In this document: one piece after another, positions 27,552 through 34,940 of the stretch | How the letters are laid out: every line of letters begins with the position of its first letter | How positions within the stretch are numbered: position 1 is the stretch's first letter | NCBI RefSeq assembly: GCF_016583765.1 | Contig: NZ_NRRR01000008.1 | Location: 43,273-107,272 of the forward strand | Origin: Chromatium weissei | GTDB taxonomy: Bacteria; Pseudomonadota; Gammaproteobacteria; Chromatiales; Chromatiaceae | Direction of reading: 5' to 3' | Length of the DNA stretch: 64,000 bases | Notes under the pieces: model-generated | Databases searched by the model: none | The model's input: the letters and a program-made list of their open reading frames with translations, nothing else | What the model was told of the DNA's origin: nothing | Made by a program: the position numbers and the translations under genes

Positions 27552-29314
27552 GACGCACACTGCAATTATTTATCATTTTCATTGCGTTACTGAACTCCGC
27601 CGCCGCGCCAGCCGCAACGGGCACTTTTGAAGCGCAAGTGGATCGGAATCGTTTGAGCCTGAATGAAACCTTGACGCTGCAATTGACCGCCGATAGCGAT
27701 GCCAGCGGTGAACCGGACGTGACTCCGCTGACTGCGAATTTTGACATTCTTAATCGCGGCGAGAGCACGATGACCAGCATCATCAACGGCGCGATGTCGC
27801 ACACGCGGCAATGGACGTTAGAACTCGCGCCTAAACGCGACGGACAATTGACGATTCCGCCGCTGACGTTGAATGCGCTGCACAGCCAAGCAGTGGAAAT
27901 CACGGTCACGGCGACGGCAGAAAATAGCGCGGATAAGCCGATGTTTGTGGAAGTGAAAACTGACATCACCGCGCCGTATGTGCAGCAAGTCGTTGATTAT
28001 CAAGTGCGAATGTATTTTCAGGAGCGTCCACAGCGTGCTGAATTGACCGAGCCGACGGCGGACGGTGCGACCATCGAGCGCGTGGGCGAGGATCGCGGTG
28101 AGGAGACGTTTATCAATGGACGGCGTTACACCGTGATGGAACGCCACTATCGGCTGATTCCGCAGCGCAGTGGGGAAATACTGATTCAAAGTCCGCGTTT
28201 GAATGCGGTTATTTTCGATTCTCGAGCAGCAAAACGCGGTGATCCATTTGCTGATTTTGATCAGGCTTTTGGTGGCGCATTCTTTCAAAATTTGCCGAGT
28301 AGCGGACGGCGCGTGATTGAACGCGCTGCGAATGTCACGTTGACGGTGCGAGCGCAACCGAATGACAGCGGCGCAACTTGGTTGCCGGCGACTTCGCTGC
28401 AATTGAGTGAGGAATGGACACCCAGTCCGCCGCTGTTTCGCGTGGGTGAACCGTTGACGCGCACGGTGACCATCACAGCAACCGGCGTGACAGCCGCGCA
28501 ATTGCCTGATTTACAAATGGATGCGGTGGACGGAATGCAGATTTATGCCGATCAAGCGCAGCCGGAGACGCTGCCCGGCGCAACGGCAGTGGCGTTGAAA
28601 CGCATGAAAATTGCGCTGATTCCAACGCGTGCGGGAACGTTGACGCTGCCGGAAATGCGGCTGGCGTGGTGGAACACGACGACCGACACGCGGCAAGTCG
28701 CCGTGATTCCGGCGCGAACTGTGGACGTGATGAATGCACCAGCCGCAGCGAATGCACCGCCGATTTCCGTTGCCGCCGCGCCACCCGAAGTTGCAGCACC
28801 GGCTTCGCAACCGAGTGAGAAATTGCCCGTCGTTGCGACCTCGGAAATCAAATCATTTGGCGAATGGTGGCAAGGGCTGGCGCTGCTGTTCGGATTGCTG
28901 TGGCTGGGAACCTTGGCGTGGTGGTGGCGCGAGCGGCGTGACCGAGCGATGCCGAAACTGCCGCAAATCGCAACCACACAACGCCACATGTCATTGATTG
29001 CAATTAAAAAACAAATTGAAGCCGCGTGTTTGGCGCAAAATGCGCGAGCAGCCCGCGCCGCATTATTGGACTGGGCGCTGGCGCGGTGGCCACAACAACC
29101 GCCGCGAGGTTTAACTGAATTGAGTCAACGTTGGAATGATGCAGAAAGTGCGGCGGTATTGGATGCATTGAATCGTGCGATTTATGCGCCAACGGAAATG
29201 GCGTGGAATGGCGCGATGGCGTGGTCGGTATTGTCAGTGCAATTGCAGCGTTCCGAAGCAAATACACTGCGTGCAATGAATGATTCATTGCCGCCATTGT
29301 ATCCAATGAATTAA
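27548..29314 (+). CDS. BatD-family membrane protein
   Basis: A 588-residue protein with a signal peptide (LQLFIIFIALLNSAAAPAA) and several periplasmic beta-sandwich repeats, including QVDRNRLSLNETLTLQL at the start as in the BatD/oxygen-tolerance family, then EVKTDITAPYVQQVVDYQVR. One membrane segment follows at about 440-460 (WWQGLALLFGLLWLGTLAWW), then a cytoplasmic helical tail. Bat proteins are tied to aerotolerance and stress in Bacteroides and spirochaetes, but their biochemical job is unknown. It is translationally coupled to the upstream BatB/C fusion (ATGA overlap), and its last 4 bases overlap the convergent receiver gene. Confidence 0.85.
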   Translation: MRRTLQLFIIFIALLNSAAAPAATGTFEAQVDRNRLSLNETLTLQLTADSDASGEPDVTPLTANFDILNRGESTMTSIINGAMSHTRQWTLELAPKRDGQLTIPPLTLNALHSQAVEITVTATAENSADKPMFVEVKTDITAPYVQQVVDYQVRMYFQERPQRAELTEPTADGATIERVGEDRGEETFINGRRYTVMERHYRLIPQRSGEILIQSPRLNAVIFDSRAAKRGDPFADFDQAFGGAFFQNLPSSGRRVIERAANVTLTVRAQPNDSGATWLPATSLQLSEEWTPSPPLFRVGEPLTRTVTITATGVTAAQLPDLQMDAVDGMQIYADQAQPETLPGATAVALKRMKIALIPTRAGTLTLPEMRLAWWNTTTDTRQVAVIPARTVDVMNAPAAANAPPISVAAAPPEVAAPASQPSEKLPVVATSEIKSFGEWWQGLALLFGLLWLGTLAWWWRERRDRAMPKLPQIATTQRHMSLIAIKKQIEAACLAQNARAARAALLDWALARWPQQPPRGLTELSQRWNDAESAAVLDALNRAIYAPTEMAWNGAMAWSVLSVQLQRSEANTLRAMNDSLPPLYPMN

Positions 29315-29715
29315 GTGGAATACTTATTCAAACAGGCTTGAATATGTGCCTGCAAAATAGCGGGCGTAAAGGGTTTAGAAACATAGCCAGTTACGCCTGC
29401 TTGCACGGCATCCCGCACTTGCTGTTTACTCTGTTCGGCAGTTACTAATAGCACTGGCAATCGTTTTAATTCCGGTTTGGCGCGCACGGTTTGCAATACT
29501 TCTAAACCCGTCATTCCGGGCATATTCCAATCACAAATGAGAATATCAACGGTATTGTTATTGGTAATGAGATATTGCACCGCATCTTTACCATTGCTGG
29601 CTTCTACAATATCGGTGCAACCCATTTGATTTAATACCGCTTTAATGACCATGCGCATTGATGCCATGTCGTCAACAACAAATGCGCGTAAAGATTTCTT
29701 TTTTCTGACTTCCAT
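29311..29715 (-). CDS. CheY-like single-domain response regulator (copy 1)
   Basis: A 134-residue stand-alone receiver. The acidic pair is in VVDDMASMR, the phosphorylated Asp in DILICDWNMPGMTGLEVL, the conserved Thr/Ser region in LLVTAEQSKQ and the Lys in GYVSKPFTPAIL. No output domain follows. Of two adjacent ATG codons (29718, 29715) the second is better spaced from GGAGG. It is a close paralogue of the receiver upstream at 29759, with near-identical CDWNMPG and SKPFTP blocks, so the pair looks like a tandem duplication. A motor or phosphorelay role is possible; no kinase is nearby. Confidence 0.9.
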   Translation of the reverse strand: MEVRKKKSLRAFVVDDMASMRMVIKAVLNQMGCTDIVEASNGKDAVQYLITNNNTVDILICDWNMPGMTGLEVLQTVRAKPELKRLPVLLVTAEQSKQQVRDAVQAGVTGYVSKPFTPAILQAHIQACLNKYST

Positions 29716-29758
29716 CATTCCTCCATGCAGTCACCGTGAATTGAACTGCATTCGTTAA

Positions 29759-30154
29759 TTAACGCTTATTCTTGGTAAGACATTCAAGAATATGTGCCTG
29801 CAATACACCGGGCGTAAAGGGTTTAGAAACGTAAGCAGTTACTCCGGCTTCAATTGCATCAACAACCTGACGTTGACTGTGTTCAGCAGTGACCATTAAC
29901 ACCGGAAGTTCATAAAGTTGCAATTCTTGGCGCACCGCTTTTAATACATCTAAGCCACTGATTCCGGGCATATTCCAGTCACAAATTAAAATATCAATAT
30001 GGCAAACGCTGAGGTATTTTAATGCTTCGTCTCCGTCTGCTGCTTCAATCGTATCAATATCGCCCATGTGATTAAGTAATGAACGAATGACGGTGCGCAT
30101 CCATGGCATGTCGTCAACAACCAATGCTTTTTTGCGTTTACGCTGTTTTTCCAT
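29759..30154 (-). CDS. CheY-like single-domain response regulator (copy 2)
   Basis: A 131-residue receiver, tandem paralogue of the gene at 29311. It has VVDDMPWMRTVIRSLLNHMG, the phospho-acceptor Asp in DILICDWNMPGISGLDVL, VTAEHSQRQ and the Lys in AYVSKPFTPGVLQAH. Start is set at ATG 30154, where GGTGG lies 9 bases upstream, rather than at the frame's first start at 30196, which would overlap mutY. The basic N-terminus (EKQRKRKKA) differs from copy 1. The two copies probably form one transcript, 43 bases apart. Confidence 0.9.
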   Translation of the reverse strand: MEKQRKRKKALVVDDMPWMRTVIRSLLNHMGDIDTIEAADGDEALKYLSVCHIDILICDWNMPGISGLDVLKAVRQELQLYELPVLMVTAEHSQRQVVDAIEAGVTAYVSKPFTPGVLQAHILECLTKNKR

Positions 30155-30188
30155 GATTGCAGTCCACCTGTGACTTAAGTCATGGATT

Positions 30189-31262
30189 TTAATCAATTCC
30201 CAGTGGCGTGACGGTTAAAACTGCCGTGAATATATCTTTTATTGGCGCAGGTAATCCAATGGTGGCGAGATCGTCCAGTACAAGCCAACGTTGTTGCGCT
30301 GAGTCGGTCACCTGATGAATTGCGCTTTTCAATTGCATGATGATCGGCTGAAGGTTGAGGCGTAAATGTGTGAGGGTGTGACGGCGCAACGGCAGTCGTT
30401 CAAGGTGTTGCGGGCGCTCGCCGAATTGCGCCAAACACCACTCCACCGCATCGCCGCTGATTTCCGGTGCACTCCACAATCCACCCCAGATGCCGCTCGG
30501 TGGTCGCTGTTCCAACAACACTTCTCCGCGTGAATTACGAATAATCGCAATAGTTACAAGGCGTTCCGGTAATGGCTGACGCGGACGCGGTGCGGGCAAT
30601 TGATGCTGACGCGCTTCGGCATGGGCGCGGCAATCAGTTCGCAGCGGGCAGCAGTGACAGGCTGGGTTGCGCCGAGTACACACCGTTGCGCCCAAATCCA
30701 TCATCGCTTGGGTGTACGCCGCGACGCGCTGTGACGGCGTGAGTTGCGTGGCAAGTGTCCACAGTTGCGCTTGCACATCGGATTGCCCGACCCAGCCTTC
30801 AATCGCAAAACAACGGGCGAGCACCCGTTTGACATTGCCATCCAAAATGGGCTGCGGTTGATTGGCAGCGAGCGCAAGAATTGCACCAGCGGTGGAACGA
30901 CCGATGCCGGGTAGTGTTTGTAACGTCTTGGAATCCAGCGGAAATTCGCCTTGATATTCATCCCGAATGCGCTGCGCAGTACGGTGCAGATGACGGGCGC
31001 GAGCGTAATAACCCAGCCCAGCCCACGCGGCTAACACGGCATCCAGTGGCGCATCCGCAAGCGCCAGCACAGTCGGAAATTGCGCCATAAAGCGTTGAAA
31101 ATACGGAATAACAACGCTGACCTGTGTTTGCTGAAGCAGAATTTCTGAGACCCAAACGCGATACGGCGTGGGTTCCTGTTGCCAAGGCAAATGGTGGCGA
31201 CCGTGCTGATCAAACCAAATCAACAACGTCGCAGCAAAATTATTGGGAAAAAAGTTAGTCAG
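30189..31262 (-). CDS. mutY: Adenine DNA glycosylase MutY
   Basis: Removes adenine mispaired with 8-oxoguanine. Marks are LPWQ near the start, VSEILLQQTQVSVVIPYFQRF, the helix-hairpin-helix LPGIGRSTAGAILALA with catalytic Asp in ILDGNVKRVLAR, the iron-sulfur Cys cluster (CTRRNPACHCCPLRTDC) and a C-terminal NUDIX-like domain. No ATG is in frame at the N-terminus. The frame reaches TTG at 31226, but the family's helix FxxxLLxWFDQHGR begins further upstream, so I place the start at CTG 31260-31262, with AAGG 8 bases before it. That gives 357 residues and an N-terminus like that of E. coli MutY. The start is uncertain. Confidence 0.9.
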   Translation of the reverse strand: MTNFFPNNFAATLLIWFDQHGRHHLPWQQEPTPYRVWVSEILLQQTQVSVVIPYFQRFMAQFPTVLALADAPLDAVLAAWAGLGYYARARHLHRTAQRIRDEYQGEFPLDSKTLQTLPGIGRSTAGAILALAANQPQPILDGNVKRVLARCFAIEGWVGQSDVQAQLWTLATQLTPSQRVAAYTQAMMDLGATVCTRRNPACHCCPLRTDCRAHAEARQHQLPAPRPRQPLPERLVTIAIIRNSRGEVLLEQRPPSGIWGGLWSAPEISGDAVEWCLAQFGERPQHLERLPLRRHTLTHLRLNLQPIIMQLKSAIHQVTDSAQQRWLVLDDLATIGLPAPIKDIFTAVLTVTPLGID

Positions 31263-31308
31263 AACAGATGCCTTGAGGTGGCAATACGAAGAAAAACGCG
31301 GCGAAACT

Positions 31309-31382
31309 TGGAGCGGGTGATGGGAATCGAACCCACGCTATCAGCTTGGGAAGCTGAAGTTCTACCATTGAACTACACCCGC
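31309..31382 (-). tRNA. glyU: tRNA-Gly (anticodon CCC)
   Basis: On the minus strand a full cloverleaf folds: acceptor stem GCGGGTG with CACCCGC, a D arm with TAGTTCAATGGTAGAAC, an anticodon arm of TCAGC with GCTGA around the loop TTCCCAA, and a T arm with GTGGGTTCGATTCCCAT. The anticodon at loop positions 34-36 is CCC, reading GGG glycine codons. The discriminator base is T and an encoded CCA follows (31309-31311). It lies 46 bases upstream of the mutY start, on the same strand. The symbol follows the E. coli tRNA-Gly(CCC). Confidence 0.95.
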
Positions 31383-31521
31383 GTTTGAGCGACTTAGTTT
31401 AGGTATTGACCCGCATACTGGCAAGCCATCGGCGCATTTGTGGCGTGATTCTAACAGTGGCTCAACAACCAAACGTGTCTCACAATAACGACACACATTC
31501 TTCACTCGGAGCGACACAACA

Positions 31522-31614
31522 ATGAAATGGTACGGAATTCTATTAGGTGCAATCTTGGGTATTCTCGTTGGCACGGTAATTGGTTATTTACTCGTGCCGG
31601 GCATGTTGAAATAA
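31522..31614 (+). CDS. 30-residue membrane peptide, glycine-zipper type
   Basis: A short open frame below usual length cut-offs. It codes for a peptide starting MKWYGILLGAILGILVG and ending PGMLK, with one hydrophobic helix of about 23 residues. Glycines recur every four to five positions (GILLGAILG, then GTVIG), a pattern that favours helix packing in membranes. CGGAGCG lies about 8-12 bases upstream of the ATG. It sits 61 bases before glgX in the same direction. I do not recognise it; small toxins, stress peptides and regulatory membrane peptides share this look. Coding status rests on ribosome site and amino-acid pattern only. Confidence 0.55.
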   Translation: MKWYGILLGAILGILVGTVIGYLLVPGMLK

Positions 31615-31675
31615 ATAATGATGTCATCTCAATACGATTAACCATTATATTTATTACGATTGGAGGACAGTGAAA

Positions 31676-33763
31676 ATGGGGTTACACGGATACCGTATTC
31701 GCACGGGTAACTGGGATCATGGTGGAGCAACTGTTGTATCGGATGGAGTGAACTTCTGCGTTTTTTCACGCTATACCGAAGCAATGGAATTATTATTATT
31801 CGTTGATGAATACAGCACCGAACCGGATGCCGTCATTCAACTCGATCCTCGCGCCAATCGCACCTTCTTTTTTTGGCATATTTTAATTGAAGGATTACCC
31901 GACGGTATTTATTACAACTGGCGTGCTGATGGTCACTGTGATACTCGAGAAACTGGCTGTCGTATCGACAATGGAAAAGCACTACTTGATCCCTGGGCAA
32001 AAACAGTCAGTCATCAATTATGGCAACGAAAAGCAGCCTGTCGCTCCAGTAATAACATTGCCACTGCAATGCGCGCACAAGTTGTGCACGATCATTATGA
32101 TTGGGAAGGTGACGAACCACTTTTTATTCCACTCAATAACGCCGTTATCTATGAAATGCACGTGAATGGATTTACGCGTCATTCATCATCAGGCGTTGCC
32201 CATCCTGGTACCTTTTCCGGTGTGATTGAAAAAATTCCTTATTTACGCGAATTAGGAATTACACACGTTGAATTGATGCCGGTAATGGCATTCGATCCAC
32301 AGGATGTTCCGCCAGCAACCGCAGCATTGAGTTTAGAAAACTATTGGGGCTATAGCACTCACAGTTTTTTTGCACCGCATCCCGGATTTGCGGTAATGCC
32401 AAATCGTGCGCGTGATGAATTCCGCGATTTAGTAAAAGCACTGCATCGTGCTGGAATTGGTGTCATTCTTGATGTCGTATTCAATCACACCGCTGAAGGC
32501 GGCGCTGACGGACCAATTATCAATTTCAAAGCACTTGGCAATGAAATGTTTTATCACCTCGATTTTGAGGATCGGCGGCGTTATCGAGATTACACTGGAT
32601 GCGGAAATACAGTGAATTGCAATCATCCAATGGTGACACGCTTTTTAGTGGATACCTTATTGTATTGGGTGCGCCAAATGCACGTCGACGGCTTTCGTTT
32701 TGATTTAGCAAGTGCATTAGCGCGTGGTGAAGATGGCAATCCGCAATATCACGCACCCGTATTATGGGCAACAGAACTTTCACCGCGATTAAGTCGCACA
32801 CATCTAATTGCCGAAGCATGGGATGCCGCAGGATTATATCAAGTTGGTGATTTTCCCGGTTATCGCTGGGCAGAATGGAATGGTCGTTATCGAGATGTTA
32901 TTCGCAGTTTTGTACGCGGCGATGCGGGTTTAATTCCCGAAATTGCTACTCGGCTGGCGGGATCAAGTGATTTATATGAAGGACGCGGACGTTTACCATT
33001 AAACTCAATTAACTTCATTACCTGTCACGATGGTTTTACTTTATGGGATTTGGTCAGTTACAACGATAAACACAATGTTGCCAACGGTGAAAATAACCGC
33101 GATGGTCACGACCACAATCTCAGTTGGAATTGTGGTGTTGAAGGTGTAACAAATGATGCAGCAATTCTTGCATTGCGGCGACAACAGGCGCGCAATTTTA
33201 TTACTATTCTCATGCTCAGTCAGGGCGTACCAATGTTGCTCTCTGGCGATGAAGTACTGCGCAGTAAACAGGGCAACAACAATACCTATTGTCAAAATAA
33301 TGAATTATCTTGGTCAGACTGGAATCAGGTAGAAACCAATCGCACGATGCTCGATTTTGTACGCGCCATGATTGCATTGCGTCGCCGTCATCCAACACTC
33401 ACGCGCAATCGGTTTTTAACTGGAAAAATCCCATCAAATCAAACGATTCCAGATATTGCTTGGCATGGTATCGAATTAAATACTCCGAATTGGGATGATC
33501 CAAATAATCAGGTACTGGCTTTCACTTTAGCGGGAATTGCAGCGGATGAACCTCCATTGCACATCATGCTAAATATGAGCGAAAAAACATTGGCATTTGC
33601 GCTGCCTAAAATAGACGGTTTGCATTGGCATTTAGCAGTGAATACTGCACATGAACCCAGCGTCACTGCGCCTTGTGAACAACGCCCATTAAAATTAAAA
33701 CGCTTTCACCTTGAAGCGCGAAGTGTTGTGGTTTTAGAAGGACGTATTTCCAGCGAATGGTAA
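31676..33763 (+). CDS. glgX: Glycogen debranching enzyme (isoamylase type)
   Basis: Cleaves alpha-1,6 branches of phosphorylase-trimmed glycogen. The 695-residue GH13 protein has an N-terminal CBM48-type domain (VNFCVFSRYTEAMELLLF), then a TIM barrel. The barrel has ILDVVFNHTAEGG, the nucleophile Asp in VDGFRFDLASALARG, the acid Glu in THLIAEAWDAAG and the third Asp in FITCHDGFTLWDLVSY. The start is ATG 31676, nine bases after GGAGG, rather than the GTG at 31670. Length is close to E. coli GlgX. The gene for a short 6-phosphogluconate dehydrogenase follows at 70 bases. Confidence 0.94.
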   Translation: MGLHGYRIRTGNWDHGGATVVSDGVNFCVFSRYTEAMELLLFVDEYSTEPDAVIQLDPRANRTFFFWHILIEGLPDGIYYNWRADGHCDTRETGCRIDNGKALLDPWAKTVSHQLWQRKAACRSSNNIATAMRAQVVHDHYDWEGDEPLFIPLNNAVIYEMHVNGFTRHSSSGVAHPGTFSGVIEKIPYLRELGITHVELMPVMAFDPQDVPPATAALSLENYWGYSTHSFFAPHPGFAVMPNRARDEFRDLVKALHRAGIGVILDVVFNHTAEGGADGPIINFKALGNEMFYHLDFEDRRRYRDYTGCGNTVNCNHPMVTRFLVDTLLYWVRQMHVDGFRFDLASALARGEDGNPQYHAPVLWATELSPRLSRTHLIAEAWDAAGLYQVGDFPGYRWAEWNGRYRDVIRSFVRGDAGLIPEIATRLAGSSDLYEGRGRLPLNSINFITCHDGFTLWDLVSYNDKHNVANGENNRDGHDHNLSWNCGVEGVTNDAAILALRRQQARNFITILMLSQGVPMLLSGDEVLRSKQGNNNTYCQNNELSWSDWNQVETNRTMLDFVRAMIALRRRHPTLTRNRFLTGKIPSNQTIPDIAWHGIELNTPNWDDPNNQVLAFTLAGIAADEPPLHIMLNMSEKTLAFALPKIDGLHWHLAVNTAHEPSVTAPCEQRPLKLKRFHLEARSVVVLEGRISSEW

Positions 33764-33833
33764 TGAATCAGAAAGATGATGACTCAAACGAAAGTTTATT
33801 TTCATTGACTATAAATATAGGAAACATGCAATT

Positions 33834-34850
33834 ATGCAACTGGGAATGATTGGATTAGGTCGAATGGGTGCAAACATGGCACTGCGATTATTACGCGCCG
33901 GACATTCCTGCGTTGTTTATGATCAGCGTTCTGAAACACTGCATGATTTAGTGAATGCCGGTGCAATTGGTCATACGGAATTATCAGCGTTTTGTGCAGA
34001 ATTAAAAACGCCGCGTCATATTTGGTTAATGGTTCCGGCTGGCGCGGTTGATAGCGTTATTGAAGAGTTGCTGCCACTACTTGCACATGACGATACGATT
34101 ATTGATGGTGGCAATTCACATTATCGTGATGATTTAATTCGCGCTGAACGGCTTAAAACACATGGCATTCATTATATCGATTGCGGTACAAGTGGTGGCG
34201 TGTGGGGATTGAAATGCGGTTATTGTTTAATGATTGGCGGCGAACGCGATATTGTTGAACAACTCAATCCTATTTTTGCCAGTCTTGCTTCGAGTTCCAA
34301 TGAAATTGAACGCACACCTGGACGTATTGGTGCAATGACTTCGGCTGAACAGGGTTATTTGCATTGCGGTTCAAATGGTGCTGGGCATTTCGTTAAAATG
34401 ATTCACAACGGTATTGAATACGCGCTCATGGGCGCTTATGCCGAAGGTTTTAATCTTCTTAAACACGCCGGAATTGGTCGCCAAGATCATGTGACTGATG
34501 CTGAAACAACACCCTTGGCACATCCTGAACATTATCAATATGAATTTGATTTGGCGGAGATTGCTGAATTATGGCGACGTGGTAGCGTGGTGACTTCATG
34601 GTTACTTGATTTAACTGCAAATGCGCTGGTCGCTGATTCAACATTGGCGCAATTTAATGGACGAGTATCGGATTCTGGCGAAGGACGTTGGACGTGTTTA
34701 GCCGCAATTGAAACTGGCACACCTGCACCGTTATTAACAACTGCGCTATACGAGCGTTTTAATTCTCGTGGAGAAGCAAATTTTGCGAATCAATTGCTTT
34801 CTGCATTGCGTTATCAATTTGGTGGTCACAGCGAAAAACCAAAGCTGTAA
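33834..34850 (+). CDS. 6-phosphogluconate dehydrogenase, short (YqeC/GntZ-like) form
   Basis: A 338-residue beta-hydroxyacid dehydrogenase. The N-terminal Rossmann fold begins MQLGMIGLGRMGANMALRLL. IDGGNSHYRDDL and DCGTSGGVWGLKCGYCLMIGG follow, the substrate-binding block of decarboxylating 6-phosphogluconate dehydrogenases. HCGSNGAGHFVKMIHNGIEY holds the catalytic Lys. The length (about 340 against about 470) places it in the shorter group, often NAD-dependent. It oxidises 6-phosphogluconate to ribulose 5-phosphate and CO2. No zwf or pgl is adjacent; co-transcription with glgX is possible. Confidence 0.88.
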   Translation: MQLGMIGLGRMGANMALRLLRAGHSCVVYDQRSETLHDLVNAGAIGHTELSAFCAELKTPRHIWLMVPAGAVDSVIEELLPLLAHDDTIIDGGNSHYRDDLIRAERLKTHGIHYIDCGTSGGVWGLKCGYCLMIGGERDIVEQLNPIFASLASSSNEIERTPGRIGAMTSAEQGYLHCGSNGAGHFVKMIHNGIEYALMGAYAEGFNLLKHAGIGRQDHVTDAETTPLAHPEHYQYEFDLAEIAELWRRGSVVTSWLLDLTANALVADSTLAQFNGRVSDSGEGRWTCLAAIETGTPAPLLTTALYERFNSRGEANFANQLLSALRYQFGGHSEKPKL

Positions 34851-34940
34851 TCGTTGGTATTCTAAATGACAGCAGACTAATTTCGCTTGATGAACGGAAT
34901 TATTTCAATCCATTAAAAACAAAGATAAAAGAGAATTTAA

